This document shows, piece by piece, positions 1 through 10,248 of a DNA stretch of 64,000 nucleotides. The stretch's first letter is position 1, and each line of letters opens with the position of its first letter. Position numbers and translations under genes: made by a program. The notes beneath the pieces are model-generated. The model was not told the origin of the DNA. It did not search any database and saw only the letters and a program-made list of their open reading frames with translations. Origin of the DNA: Vulgatibacter incomptus (lineage in GTDB: Bacteria; Myxococcota; Myxococcia; Myxococcales; Vulgatibacteraceae); assembly GCF_001263175.1 (NCBI RefSeq), contig NZ_CP012332.1:1299501-1363500 (forward strand), in the 5' to 3' direction.

Positions 1-1
1 G

Positions 2-1466
<1,465 letters not shown>

Positions 1467-1477
<11 letters not shown>

Positions 1478-2018
1478 GGCCGTGTCGAACGACTGGGTGG
1501 CGCTCGCAATCGAGGCGGAGGCCGTCGAGGGGATCCTCGACGAGCTCGACTACTTCCAGATCCTGAAGATTGGCAGGGACGCCCCCCTCGCCGACGTGAA
1601 GGCGGCCTATTACCGCGAGTCCCGGTCGTTCCACCCGGACCGGATCCATCACCTCGCCGACCCCGGCCTCCACGGCCGCGTGCTCCGGATCTACAAGCGG
1701 ATCACCGAGGCCTACTCGGTGCTGCGCGACGAGGTCCGCCGCGCGAAGTACCTCGTCGACGTCTCCGGACCCCAGCGCGCCGGCAAGCTCCGCTATGACG
1801 AGCAGAGCGAGCAGGAGCGGAAGAAGGCGCGGGAGGAGGAGCTCGGGACCACGCCCAACGGCCGCAAGCTCTTCACGGCGGGCCTGGCCGAGCAGCAGGC
1901 GGGCCGCCTCGAGGCCGCCGAGCGCAGCTTCAAGATGGCGCTCCTCTACGAGCCCTCGAACGCGCGCTTCAAGGAGAAGGTCGAAGAGGTCGCGCGGGAA
2001 AGGGCGGCGAAGCGGTAG
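1467..2018 (+). CDS. J-domain cochaperone with C-terminal TPR-like segment
   Basis: 183 aa. A J domain spans about residues 28-92, with the diagnostic HPD triad at 56-58 inside SRSFHPDRI. The HPD loop stimulates Hsp70 ATP hydrolysis. There is no Gly/Phe or zinc-finger region, so this is not canonical DnaJ. The C-terminus (about 128-175: [19 protein letters not shown], then FKMALLYEP) resembles one or two TPR helices, perhaps for client or partner binding. GTG at 1467 overlaps the upstream Hsp70 gene; GTG at 1482 is an alternative start. Translational coupling to the Hsp70 suggests the two act as a pair. Confidence 0.88.
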
Positions 2019-2468
2019 ATGGAGTTCGACCTGGGCGCGGTCGCCCTCGTGGCGGTGCTCGCCTCCTTGGGAGCCTTCTCAGGCGCACTACGGCAGCTCG
2101 TCCGCCTCGCGGCCTTTGCCATCGCGCTCCTCGGGGCGGCGCCCCTGGGCTCCTGGCTCGCGGCCACCGTCGCCGGCTCCGGCGACCCGTCCGCAGGAGC
2201 CGCCTTCGTCGGCACCGGCGCCACCTTTCTCGTCACCTATCTCCTGGTCGCGGTCGTCGGCGGCTTCGTCGCGCGACGGCTGACCGAGGGCGACGAGGCG
2301 AGGGCGGTCGACCGCGGCACCGGCGCGATCCTCGGCGCGCTCAAGGGCCTGATCGCCGCGTGGGCGATCGCCGCCGCGGCGCTGCGCCTCCACGAGCTCG
2401 GCCTCGTCGGCTGGACCGGGGAGTCGAGCGTGGTCGCGGCGCTGGCGCGGGCCCTGCCTCTTTTCTAG
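2019..2468 (+). CDS. CvpA-family integral membrane protein
   Basis: 149 aa. The ATG directly abuts the stop codon of the J-protein gene, so it is probably in the same transcript. About four hydrophobic segments are visible (residues 5-25, 30-55, 68-90, 103-125). The layout, including the RQLVRL and RRLTEG stretches between helices, matches CvpA-type (colicin V production) proteins. That family has envelope-related roles that are poorly defined biochemically. The family call rests on overall pattern, not on catalytic residues. Its stop overlaps the stop of the convergent ClpX-like gene by four bases. Confidence 0.6.
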   Translation: MEFDLGAVALVAVLASLGAFSGALRQLVRLAAFAIALLGAAPLGSWLAATVAGSGDPSAGAAFVGTGATFLVTYLLVAVVGGFVARRLTEGDEARAVDRGTGAILGALKGLIAAWAIAAAALRLHELGLVGWTGESSVVAALARALPLF

Positions 2469-3511
2469 GCGAGCGAGCGGGCCACGTAGTCCTCGTCGAT
2501 CTCCCAGGGCTGGCCCCTGCGCTCGGGGGCGAGGAAGAGCACCTCCTCGAGGACCTCCTCGACCACGCCGCGGAGGGCCCGGGCCCCGAGGTGCAGACCC
2601 GATGCCCGCTGGACGATCGCCCGGAGCGCGCCTTCCGTGAGCCGGAGCTCGATCCCCTCGGTGGCCAGCAGCTCGACGAACTCCCGCACCACGGCGTCCG
2701 GGGGCTCGGTGAGGACCCGCAGGAGCTCGTCCGGCCCCAGCTCGTCGAGCTCCACGATCACCGGCAGCCTGCCCACGAACTCGGCGAGGAGACCGTATTC
2801 GAGGAGCTGCTTCGGCCGGACCCGCCGCGAACCTCGCCGCGGTTCACGCTCGTCGCCTCCTCCGAAGCCGATCGCAGCGGCGCCGGCATAGAGGTCGGAG
2901 AAGGTCCCGGCGCAGATGAAGAGGATCTCGCTCGTGTCCATCTGGACGAGCTCCTTCTTCGACCAGTGCTGGCCGGGGTTTAGGGGGACGGAGACCTTTC
3001 GGCCCTCGAGGAGCTTGAGGAGCGCCTGCTGGACGCCTTCGCCGCCGATGTCACGGTCGCCCGCCCCGGTCCGCTGGCCGTGGGTGCGTCGGGCGATCTT
3101 GTCGACCTCGTCGATGAAGACGATCCCCTCCTCCGCCCGGTGCAGGTCGTGGCTGGCCTGTACCAGGAGCTCGCCGACCATCGCCTCGACGTCCTTCCCG
3201 TAGTAGCCGGCCTCCGTGTACTCGGTGGCGTCCACCACCGCGAAGGGCACGTCCAGGGCACAGGCGAGGCGCCGGGCGATCTGCGTCTTGCCGGAGCCCG
3301 TCGGGCCGATCAGGAGGACGTTGGACTTCTTCAGCAGCGACCCGCTCTCCTTCTTGCGGAGCGCGATCCGCCGCTGGTGGTTGTAGGCCGCGATCGAGAC
3401 GGCTCGCTTGGCGCGCTCCTGCCCGATCACGAAGGGATCGATCCGCCCGTAGACCTCCCTGGGCGTGAGGACGGCCCGCACCTCGTCGAGCTCTGCGGGC
3501 GTTGGCACCAT
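2465..3511 (-). CDS. ClpX-like AAA+ unfoldase without zinc-binding domain
   Basis: 348 aa, against about 420 for canonical ClpX. Seen: Walker A GPTGSGKT (69-76), Walker B VFIDEVDK (131-138), the ClpX signature GEGVQQALLKLLEG, sensor region EILFICAGTF, an IGFG loop (214-217), and FVGRLPV of the small domain. In ClpX the IGF loop docks ClpP, so protease partnership is plausible. The N-terminal Cys4 zinc domain that recruits adaptors and substrates is absent; the protein starts almost directly at the TPREVYGRIDPFVIGQ segment. The pore-1 loop reads GYYG (102-105) instead of GYVG. This is probably a ClpX paralogue with altered substrate choice. ATG start. Confidence 0.85.
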   Translation of the reverse strand: MVPTPAELDEVRAVLTPREVYGRIDPFVIGQERAKRAVSIAAYNHQRRIALRKKESGSLLKKSNVLLIGPTGSGKTQIARRLACALDVPFAVVDATEYTEAGYYGKDVEAMVGELLVQASHDLHRAEEGIVFIDEVDKIARRTHGQRTGAGDRDIGGEGVQQALLKLLEGRKVSVPLNPGQHWSKKELVQMDTSEILFICAGTFSDLYAGAAAIGFGGGDEREPRRGSRRVRPKQLLEYGLLAEFVGRLPVIVELDELGPDELLRVLTEPPDAVVREFVELLATEGIELRLTEGALRAIVQRASGLHLGARALRGVVEEVLEEVLFLAPERRGQPWEIDEDYVARSLA

Positions 3512-3606
3512 CGCCTCCCGAAGCGAGATCCCCTCCGGGTTTCAAGTTGAGGGCGCGCCTCGGGATCGTCCACGGCCCGCGCCTCTCGATCTGTGGTGGG
3601 CCCTGG

Positions 3607-4062
3607 TCAGTCGTCCGTCGGGACGAGGAGGCTCGACCACCGGACCTGGATCGCGAGCTCGTGGATCACGCCGCCGCGCAGGAGGAAGCTGGGACGCCAG
3701 CCGACCGACAGGAACCAGGGCTCCTTCCCGATGGGGACGGGGAGGGCCAGGAGCCCGTCGATCGAGGGCCCACCGCGCTGGAAGCCCACGCCCAAACCGA
3801 GGATGCCCGCCAGCCCCGCCTCGACGCCGCCGGCCGGGTCGAAGCCGCCGTCCAGGGCCGCACCGCGAAGGTGGGCCCCCGCCGACCAGAGGCCGAAGAG
3901 GAGGTTGGCCTCCGCCGTGGCTCCGCCGCCGACCCGCCCGTCCCGCGTCACGACCGCAGGGCCGATCCCGACGGAGAGATCTCCCAGCTGCGCGGGGGAG
4001 GGGAGCTGGGCCCTGGCCGCGAAGGGCAGGAGCACGAGCAGGAGTATCGGCCAGCGGCGCAC
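3607..4062 (-). CDS. Exported protein of unknown function, possibly outer-membrane-associated
   Basis: 151 aa with a GTG start. A clear signal peptide (RRWPILLLVLLPFAARA, cleavage near residue 18) is followed by alternating Gly-rich amphipathic stretches (VGIGPAVV, LRGAALDGGF, LGLGVGF, FLSVGWRPSF). These look like beta-strands of a small outer-membrane or periplasmic beta-barrel. No family was recognised. It is divergent from the anchor-D lipoprotein gene, with a 150-base shared upstream region. Confidence 0.6.
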   Translation of the reverse strand: MRRWPILLLVLLPFAARAQLPSPAQLGDLSVGIGPAVVTRDGRVGGGATAEANLLFGLWSAGAHLRGAALDGGFDPAGGVEAGLAGILGLGVGFQRGGPSIDGLLALPVPIGKEPWFLSVGWRPSFLLRGGVIHELAIQVRWSSLLVPTDD

Positions 4063-4212
4063 GGAGCGGTTCTACCGGGAGTGCTCCGTCCGGGAAAGCA
4101 AATCCGCGCGTGGGTGCCCGGTCGTCTGGGGCAGTTTCCTCGCCTCGGGTGCTTTACGGCGGCCCACCTCTCTCGTAAGCTGCCCAACCCAGCCGATTTG
4201 GAGGAGGCAGCC

Positions 4213-6390
4213 TTGAAGAAGGGTCTACGTTACGCCGCGGTCGCGGCCCTGTTTTCGCTCCCGTTCGCGGGCTGCAATTGTTCGACTCCCAAATCGGTCG
4301 CCTCCCCGGGCGTGCTCGACGTCGAGGAGCCGATTGAACCCGCCTACGGCCTGGTGTGCAACGAGTCGAAGACGGCGAAGACCTACCTGGTGCGGAACCT
4401 AGGTCGCTCGTCCCTGAGCGGCGACGTGAAGATCGAGGGCCCGGACGCCGCCTTCTTCAACGCCGACCCCGATACCTTCTCCGTGGGCCCGTCGGGATCG
4501 GCCAGCGTGGTGGTCACCTACTCGCCGACGGGGAACGTGTCGGGCAAGAAGCACCGCGCCTCGATCGTCTTCACCTCCACCGGCGGGAACAAGGACTTCC
4601 CGCTCGGCGGAGAGGTCTCCACCGTCCCCGTGGCACCGGCCCTCTCCTTCAACTGCGGCGATAGCCTCGACATCTGCGAGTCGGCGGGGATCGGCGTATC
4701 CTGCTGCCAGGCCGCGAAGCCCGAGGACAAGCCGGCCACCAAGCACCTGAACTTCGGCAAGATCGCCCTCGGGCAGGTCCGGACGGCCGCGGCCAAGGTC
4801 GCGAACCTCGGCTGCGACGACCTCCAGGTCACCAACGTCAAGATCGAGAAGCTTCCCGGCGACAACTGCGGCGACGACGAGGTCAAGGTGAAGGGCTTCT
4901 CGAGCTTCACGCTCGTGGGCTCGCCCAAGCCGGAGAGCGTCGCCACGCGGGACGTCGTATTCGAGTTCGCGCCGAACGCGAAGGCGTGCCAGGTGAACCG
5001 CAAGTACGTGATCACGACGAACGATCCGGCCGCCCCGGCCGATTCCGCAGCTGCCTCGGGGGTCCTCTCGGGCTCCGCCACTGCGCCCGACCTCGTGATC
5101 ACGCCCGATCCCGCCGATTTCGGTGGCGTGAGTCAGGGGCAGAGCAAGGACCTCGACCTCCTCGTGCGGAACTCCGGGTCTGAGTCGCTCACGATCTCGA
5201 GCATGGAGATCATCGAAGACCCCGCGAACGAGTTTTCGATCGAAGGAATCCATCGCTGCACCACCGATCTCCCCGCGACGAACAACGTGCTGGCTCCGGC
5301 CACCGCGGACCCGGATCGGTGCCTCACGGACAAGGTCGAGGTGAAGGTCCGCTACGCGCCCTCCCTCTCCCACTCGGCGAACGCGAAGCTCCGGGTGAAC
5401 CACCCCGGCGTCGGCAACGGTGCTACCACGGCCGATCTCCTCGGCAAGTCCACTCCCAAGCTCACCACCCATCCCAGCGACATGGTGCTCTTTGCCGCCC
5501 CGGGCAACCCGCTGCTGGGCTGCGGCGCCGGCGACGGCATCCACTGCACGGCGCCCAACTGCGCGGACGCCTGCACCACCGACGGCGAATGCGCACCCGG
5601 ACGCTGCCTCGACGGCGTGTGTGACTTCGGGGCCATGTGCGTGCCGGCCTGCGGCGTCGCCACCCGCACGGTCGCCATCTGCAACGGGGCGAGCGCCGTG
5701 GCCGACCTCGTGATCCAGCCGCCGCGGATTCGGAGCAACGTCGGCGACCCCAATCCGCCTGTCGACGGCGACGATCCGGCCAAGCTTCTTTTCACGCTCA
5801 CCAACAACTGCCCGGGGCGCGCAATCCAGCCCGGCACCTGCTGCAACGAGACGCTGACCTACAACGACTCGCGCTTCGGCGGCACGGTCGCCGCGGAGCT
5901 CGTCATCGACAGCAACGACGGGACCGCTGGGGGCCCGGACGGAGGCCCATACGTCCTCCTGCTCCAGGCCCAGTCGCTGGGCAGCAGCCGGATCCCGGTG
6001 CCGGACGTGACCGCCCCCTCGAATCCGCAGAAGGACACCTGGGTGAGGCTCGACGGCAGCCCCTCGTCTGTGGGCCTCGGGACGATCACGCAGTACCACT
6101 GGCGGCTGATCAAGATCGACAAGACCACCACGTCGCGGCTGCCGATCGGGGGCATCGACCCGAATGATCCGAACCGCAACTGCCCTCCGGACTATAACGG
6201 CGGCCAGTGCTTCCGCTTCACCGACGGGAGCCACAAGGCCCTCGAGTTCTTCGCCGACATGCCGGGGCCCGTCCAGTACACCTTCGGCCTCATGGTTGAT
6301 GGCAGCATCTGCGATCCGGTCTGGACGTCGTTGGACAACGAGGCACGGGTCATCGTGACGATGGCCGCCGCCCCCATCGGCGACAACTGA
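4213..6390 (+). CDS. Secreted lipoprotein with choice-of-anchor-D Ig-like repeats
   Basis: 725 aa from TTG at 4213, chosen because GAGGAGG lies just upstream and a type II signal follows at once: a KKGLRYAAV n-region, a hydrophobic core, and the lipobox PFAGC. At least two choice-of-anchor-D (HYDIN-like) Ig folds are visible, for example around YLVRNLGRSSL and LLVRNSGSESL, where NxG-type strands recur. A Cys-rich segment near residues 435-480 (CGAGDGIHC, then ACTTDGECAPGRC) is probably disulphide-bonded. The C-terminal part looks like a PKD/Ig-type domain. Role unknown; likely a surface lipoprotein. The same frame is open upstream to 3502, but that stretch lacks protein-like composition. Confidence 0.8.
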   Translation: MKKGLRYAAVAALFSLPFAGCNCSTPKSVASPGVLDVEEPIEPAYGLVCNESKTAKTYLVRNLGRSSLSGDVKIEGPDAAFFNADPDTFSVGPSGSASVVVTYSPTGNVSGKKHRASIVFTSTGGNKDFPLGGEVSTVPVAPALSFNCGDSLDICESAGIGVSCCQAAKPEDKPATKHLNFGKIALGQVRTAAAKVANLGCDDLQVTNVKIEKLPGDNCGDDEVKVKGFSSFTLVGSPKPESVATRDVVFEFAPNAKACQVNRKYVITTNDPAAPADSAAASGVLSGSATAPDLVITPDPADFGGVSQGQSKDLDLLVRNSGSESLTISSMEIIEDPANEFSIEGIHRCTTDLPATNNVLAPATADPDRCLTDKVEVKVRYAPSLSHSANAKLRVNHPGVGNGATTADLLGKSTPKLTTHPSDMVLFAAPGNPLLGCGAGDGIHCTAPNCADACTTDGECAPGRCLDGVCDFGAMCVPACGVATRTVAICNGASAVADLVIQPPRIRSNVGDPNPPVDGDDPAKLLFTLTNNCPGRAIQPGTCCNETLTYNDSRFGGTVAAELVIDSNDGTAGGPDGGPYVLLLQAQSLGSSRIPVPDVTAPSNPQKDTWVRLDGSPSSVGLGTITQYHWRLIKIDKTTTSRLPIGGIDPNDPNRNCPPDYNGGQCFRFTDGSHKALEFFADMPGPVQYTFGLMVDGSICDPVWTSLDNEARVIVTMAAAPIGDN

Positions 6391-6418
6391 TCCGGGTCAC
6401 CCCGGCCACGACTCGCTC

Positions 6419-7249
6419 TTGATCGACCTCCACGCCCACACCACCGCTTCGGACGGCTCCCTCTCTCCGGGGGAGCTGGTCCGCCGGGCGGTGGCGGCTG
6501 GTGTCGGAGTCCTCGCGATCACCGATCACGACACCGTGGACGGCGTGGCCGCCGCATCGTCCGCTGCCGCGACGATGGGCCTGCGGATCGTCCCCGGCGT
6601 CGAGATCTCCTGCCGCCTGGGCGCCAGAGAGCTCCACATCCTGGGACACTTCCTGGACCCGCAGGATCCGGTCCTCCTCGGCTCCCTCGAGGGCTTCCGC
6701 CGCGTGCGGGAGTCCCGGGCGAGGGCGATGATCGATCGGCTCCGGGAGGCAGGCCTCGACCTCCGCTACGAGGAGCTCCTGGCGATCCCCGGGGCCGACG
6801 AGGGCAGCCTCGGCAGGCCCCACGTCGCCCGTCTGCTGCTGACCAAGGGGCTGGTCCGGGACTTTCAAGAAGCCTTCGACCGTTGGCTCGTCGAGGGAGC
6901 GCCCGGGTGGGTGGAGCGCCCGCTCCCCGAAGCGACCGAGGCGATCGGCCTGATCCGCAGGGCGGGTGGGGCGGCGAGCCTCGCCCATCCGGCGCTCTCG
7001 GGCGTCACGGGAGCCGAGCTGATGCAGCTCGCCAGCTTGGGCCTCGCCGGCCTGGAGGTCGATCATCCGCGCCAGGGTACCGAGATCCGCCGGAGCTTGC
7101 GGGCGATCGCCGCCTCGCTCGGCCTCGTCGCCACGGCCGGATCCGACTTCCACGGCGAGGGCGGCCGGCCGGGCCAGGAGACGATGTCGAAGGCCGACTT
7201 CCGGGCCTACGAACGGGCGGCCGGCGAGCCGGAGGCGAGCAAACGATAA
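6419..7249 (+). CDS. PHP-domain phosphoesterase (nucleoside-3',5'-bisphosphate phosphatase-like)
   Basis: 276 aa with a TTG start. All PHP metal-binding motifs are present in order: DLHAHTTASDG at the N-terminus, ITDHDTVDG, PGVEISC, LHILGHF, GRPHVARLL, SLAHPALSG and GSDFHGEG. This matches the YciV/RnaAM-type branch, which hydrolyses 3',5'-bisphosphonucleotides or short 5'-phosphorylated RNA. The exact substrate cannot be read from sequence. It is 28 bases downstream of the lipoprotein gene, but no functional link is evident. A terminator hairpin follows at 7281-7311. Confidence 0.82.
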   Translation: MIDLHAHTTASDGSLSPGELVRRAVAAGVGVLAITDHDTVDGVAAASSAAATMGLRIVPGVEISCRLGARELHILGHFLDPQDPVLLGSLEGFRRVRESRARAMIDRLREAGLDLRYEELLAIPGADEGSLGRPHVARLLLTKGLVRDFQEAFDRWLVEGAPGWVERPLPEATEAIGLIRRAGGAASLAHPALSGVTGAELMQLASLGLAGLEVDHPRQGTEIRRSLRAIAASLGLVATAGSDFHGEGGRPGQETMSKADFRAYERAAGEPEASKR

Positions 7250-7280
7250 AAGGAGCGTGCCCGCGCGGAGCGCGGCTGAA

Positions 7281-7311
7281 GAAATGGTCCCGCTTCAGCG
7301 GGACCGATTTC
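7281..7311 (+). terminator. Hairpin between PHP gene and nuo operon
   Basis: GGTCCCGC and GCGGGACC form a perfect 8-bp stem with a TTCA loop, extended by GAAAT on the left and GATTTC on the right. It lies about 30 bases after the PHP stop and well before the nuo promoter, consistent with a factor-independent terminator. The T-tract is short. Confidence 0.65.
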
Positions 7312-7370
7312 TTCACTCGCTCGGAGGGGCTGGAGAGCGTCCAACCCCTTAGTCCGAAAATGGATTTTCG

Positions 7371-7399
7371 TTGACAGGCATACGGCCCATTTCTATCCT
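7371..7399 (+). promoter_or_regulatory. Sigma-70-type promoter of the nuo operon
   Basis: TTGACA (7371-7376), a 17-base spacer, then TATCCT (7394-7399). The -35 box is a perfect consensus match and the -10 matches 4 of 6. It lies 41 bases before the nuoA start codon and downstream of the hairpin terminator. Confidence 0.75.
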
Positions 7400-7440
7400 C
7401 CGCGCCTCGCAACAGGCCAAGGGTTCGACGCGAGCTAAGG

Positions 7441-7812
7441 GTGGCTGACGTGGTGCATCTCTCCAGTTGGTTTCCAGTTCTTCTCGTTCTCGCGATCTCC
7501 GTGGGGATGGTGGTTCTCCTCACCTTCCTCTCGTGGCTGCTCGGGCCCAAGCGCATGACGGCCATCAAGGCGGAGGCCTTCGAGTGCGGCTCGGAGAGCT
7601 CGGGATCCGCACGGCAGCGCTTCGGCGTGAAGTTCTACGTGGTGGCGCTCCTCTTCGTCGTCTTCGACGTCGAGGCCGTCTTCCTCTACCCGTGGGCGGT
7701 GCAGTTCAAGGAGCTGTCGTGGTACGGCCTCGCGACGATGAGCGGCTTCCTGTTCACGCTGGCCATGGGTCTGATCTACGTCTGGAAGAAGGGCGCGCTC
7801 GAGTGGGAGTAG
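7441..7812 (+). CDS. nuoA: NADH-quinone oxidoreductase subunit A
   Basis: 123 aa with a GTG start. Membrane-arm subunit of complex I at the junction with the Q-module. Three transmembrane helices are evident. The family-diagnostic loop [21 protein letters not shown] carries the conserved Cys, and [12 protein letters not shown] follows. First gene of nuoABCDGHI, in the order expected for complex I, and read from the promoter at 7371-7399. Confidence 0.96.
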   Translation: MADVVHLSSWFPVLLVLAISVGMVVLLTFLSWLLGPKRMTAIKAEAFECGSESSGSARQRFGVKFYVVALLFVVFDVEAVFLYPWAVQFKELSWYGLATMSGFLFTLAMGLIYVWKKGALEWE

Positions 7813-7846
7813 AGCTTCCCGTCTCCTCGTCCAAGGTGAGCTAGAG

Positions 7847-8407
7847 ATGTCCTCGAATTTCGGCATGGTGACCACCCGCCGCGAGGAGGCCGAGGGCTTC
7901 CTGCAGCGGATGGTGTCTCGCGGCCTCGGCTGGGCCCGCAAGTATTCGCTCTTCCAGTACCCGTTCGTGACCGCCTGCTGCGGCATGGAATACATGGCGA
8001 TCTCGGGCGCGCGCTACGACGTGGCCCGCTTCGGCGCCGAGTTTCCGCGCTTCTCGCCCAGGCAGGCCGACCTGCTCATGGTCGTGGGTACGATCAACCA
8101 GAAGCAGGCGCCGATCCTGAAGCGCGTCTACGACCAGATGGCGGAGCCCAAGTGGGTGATCGCCTTCGGCGTCTGCGCCTCGTCCGGCGGCTTCTACGAC
8201 AACTACGCGGTGCTGCAGGGCATCGACCGGATCATCCCGGTGGACGTCTACATCCCGGGTTGCCCGCCGCGGCCGGAGCAGGTCCTCGACGGCCTGATCC
8301 TCCTGCAGGAGAAGATCTCCGCGCAGACCCACAAGCTGATCGACCACGCGCCGCCGGAGATGACCGTCGACGGAAAGCGCGACCTGCTGGCCGGAGGCAT
8401 GAAGTGA
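7847..8407 (+). CDS. nuoB: NADH-quinone oxidoreductase subunit B
   Basis: 186 aa. Carries the terminal [4Fe-4S] cluster N2, which hands electrons to quinone. The ligands are visible: adjacent cysteines in TACCGMEYM, one in GVCASSGG, and one in the [10 protein letters not shown] motif. It begins 34 bases after nuoA. Its stop overlaps the nuoC start (GTGA), implying translational coupling. Confidence 0.97.
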   Translation: MSSNFGMVTTRREEAEGFLQRMVSRGLGWARKYSLFQYPFVTACCGMEYMAISGARYDVARFGAEFPRFSPRQADLLMVVGTINQKQAPILKRVYDQMAEPKWVIAFGVCASSGGFYDNYAVLQGIDRIIPVDVYIPGCPPRPEQVLDGLILLQEKISAQTHKLIDHAPPEMTVDGKRDLLAGGMK

Positions 8408-8982
8408 GCGAGAAGGCCCTGCAGCGCGTCGCCGAGAAGTTCCCCGACGCGATCGTCCACGGCTACGCCCAGCACGGCGACGAGACCCTCGTCGTCAAGC
8501 GGGAGAGCCTGGTCGACGTGATGCGCTTCTGCCACGACGATCCGGAGCTCGAGCTGAAGATGCCCAGCTCGCTCACCTGCGTCGATTACATCGACGAGAA
8601 GCCCCGGTTCGAGCTGGTCTACTCCCTGTACTCGATCACCCTGAAGCACCGCCTTCGGATCAAGGTCCGGGTAGGGGAGGACGATCCCACGGTGCCCAGC
8701 GTGATCTCGGTCTACCGGGGGATGAACTTCTGGGAGCGGTACTGCTGGGACATGTACGGCATCCGGTTCACGGACCGTGAAGCCGACATGAAGCGGCTCT
8801 GGCTCTACGAGGAGTTCGAGGGCCACCCCCTCCGCAAGGACTATCCCCTCCGCGGACGCCAGGGGCTGATCCCGGAGCTGGACGTCCGCGACATCACCCG
8901 CGGCCCCGGACCCGGTCCTGGCTCGGGCCCTGCCGCCCGCGCGGCGGTGGCGCGTCCCTCCCAGCTCCCGATCCTCAAGTAG
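8404..8982 (+). CDS. nuoC: NADH-quinone oxidoreductase subunit C (30 kDa)
   Basis: 192 aa from GTG at 8404, which shares GTGA with the nuoB stop. The 30-kDa signature is present: [16 protein letters not shown] and then [14 protein letters not shown]. The tail after that motif is Pro/Gly-rich (GPGPGPGSG) and appears lineage-specific. NuoC is a separate gene here, not fused to NuoD as in enterobacteria. It is part of the Q-module. Confidence 0.95.
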   Translation: MSEKALQRVAEKFPDAIVHGYAQHGDETLVVKRESLVDVMRFCHDDPELELKMPSSLTCVDYIDEKPRFELVYSLYSITLKHRLRIKVRVGEDDPTVPSVISVYRGMNFWERYCWDMYGIRFTDREADMKRLWLYEEFEGHPLRKDYPLRGRQGLIPELDVRDITRGPGPGPGSGPAARAAVARPSQLPILK

Positions 8983-9021
8983 GCGGCTCGTCCCTCGGAT
9001 TCCGAAGAGGCATAGAGACTC

Positions 9022-10248
9022 ATGGCGAAGCAGCACGACATTCCGGTGGAGGCGCGCCCCGACATGCTCGAGGCGAAGCTGCCCACCAAGACGATGACCC
9101 TGAACATGGGTCCGTCTCATCCGGCGTCCCACGGGACCGTCCGGTTCAACATCGAGCTCGACGGCGAGAACATCGTCAACCTCGATCCCGAGATCGGCTT
9201 CCTCCACCGCGGCTTCGAGAAGAGCTGCGAGAACGTGAGCTGGACGCAGTGCCTGCCCTACACGGACCGGCTCAACTACGTCTCCGCGCTCTGCAACAAC
9301 TTCGGCTTCCTGAGCGCCGTGGAGAAGCTCGCGCAGATCGAGATCCCCGAGCGTGCGAAGTACATCCGCACCCTGGGCGCCGAGCTACACCGGATCTGTG
9401 ATCACCTCACGGCCACCGGCGCCACCGCCATGGAGCTCGGCGGCTTCTCGGTCTTCTTCTACGCCATCGAGGCCCGCGACCTCCTCTGGGATCGGATCGC
9501 GGAGCTGACGGGTGCGCGTCTCACCACCTCCTTCGGCCGCATCGGCGGGGTGGAGCGCGACCTGCCCGAGGGCTGGATCCAGAAGGTGAAGGACACCCTC
9601 GACCGGGTGGCCGAGCTCCGCGACGAGGTCGCGTCGATGCTCGTGCACAACCGGATCTTCCTGGATCGCATGAAGGGCACCGGCGTGATCACCGCCGAGG
9701 ACGCGGTGAACTTCGGCTTCAGCGGCCCCTGCCTGCGCGCCACCGGCATCGACTGGGACATCCGCAAGTCCCAGCCGTACTGGGTCTACGACCGGATGGA
9801 CTTCAAGGTCCCGCTCGGCACCCACGGTGACAACTTCGACCGCTTCTACCTGCGCATCGACGAGATGAAGGAGTCCGACTCCATCGTCCGCCAGTGCTTC
9901 GAGCAGATGCAGCCCGGCCCGACGATGATCGAGGACTGGCGCTATGCGCTGCCCCCGAAGCCGCAGGTCTACTCGACAATCGAGGGCGTGATCGGCCACT
10001 TCAAGATCGTCATGGAGGGGATCAAGATCCCCAAGGGCGAGTGCTACGCCTACACCGAGTCGCCGAACGGTGAGCTCGGCTGGTACCTGGTGAGCGACGG
10101 CTCGGGCCGTCCGTACAAGGTGCATTGCCGCGCGCCCGGGATCCCGCTCCTCGGCGGCGTCGAGCACATGGTGAAGGGGGCGATCCTCCCCGATCTCATC
10201 CCGACCTTCGACACGATCAACATGATCGGCGGAGAGGTGGAGCAGTGA
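9022..10248 (+). CDS. nuoD: NADH-quinone oxidoreductase subunit D (49 kDa)
   Basis: 408 aa. Forms the quinone-binding cavity with NuoB. Seen: MGPSHPASHGTVRF (the conserved quinone-site His loop), IGFLHRGFEK, and a typical C-terminal HCRAPG segment. The ATG lies 39 bases after nuoC. The stop overlaps the next start (GTGA). The frame after it is nuoG, not the usual nuoE. Confidence 0.97.
   Translation: MAKQHDIPVEARPDMLEAKLPTKTMTLNMGPSHPASHGTVRFNIELDGENIVNLDPEIGFLHRGFEKSCENVSWTQCLPYTDRLNYVSALCNNFGFLSAVEKLAQIEIPERAKYIRTLGAELHRICDHLTATGATAMELGGFSVFFYAIEARDLLWDRIAELTGARLTTSFGRIGGVERDLPEGWIQKVKDTLDRVAELRDEVASMLVHNRIFLDRMKGTGVITAEDAVNFGFSGPCLRATGIDWDIRKSQPYWVYDRMDFKVPLGTHGDNFDRFYLRIDEMKESDSIVRQCFEQMQPGPTMIEDWRYALPPKPQVYSTIEGVIGHFKIVMEGIKIPKGECYAYTESPNGELGWYLVSDGSGRPYKVHCRAPGIPLLGGVEHMVKGAILPDLIPTFDTINMIGGEVEQ

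Noticed and set aside
3502-4212. N-terminal extension of the anchor-D lipoprotein in the same open frame
   Set aside because: Residue composition is that of a non-coding GC-rich frame, it overlaps an oppositely oriented gene with a signal peptide, and a lipoprotein signal with RBS begins at 4213.
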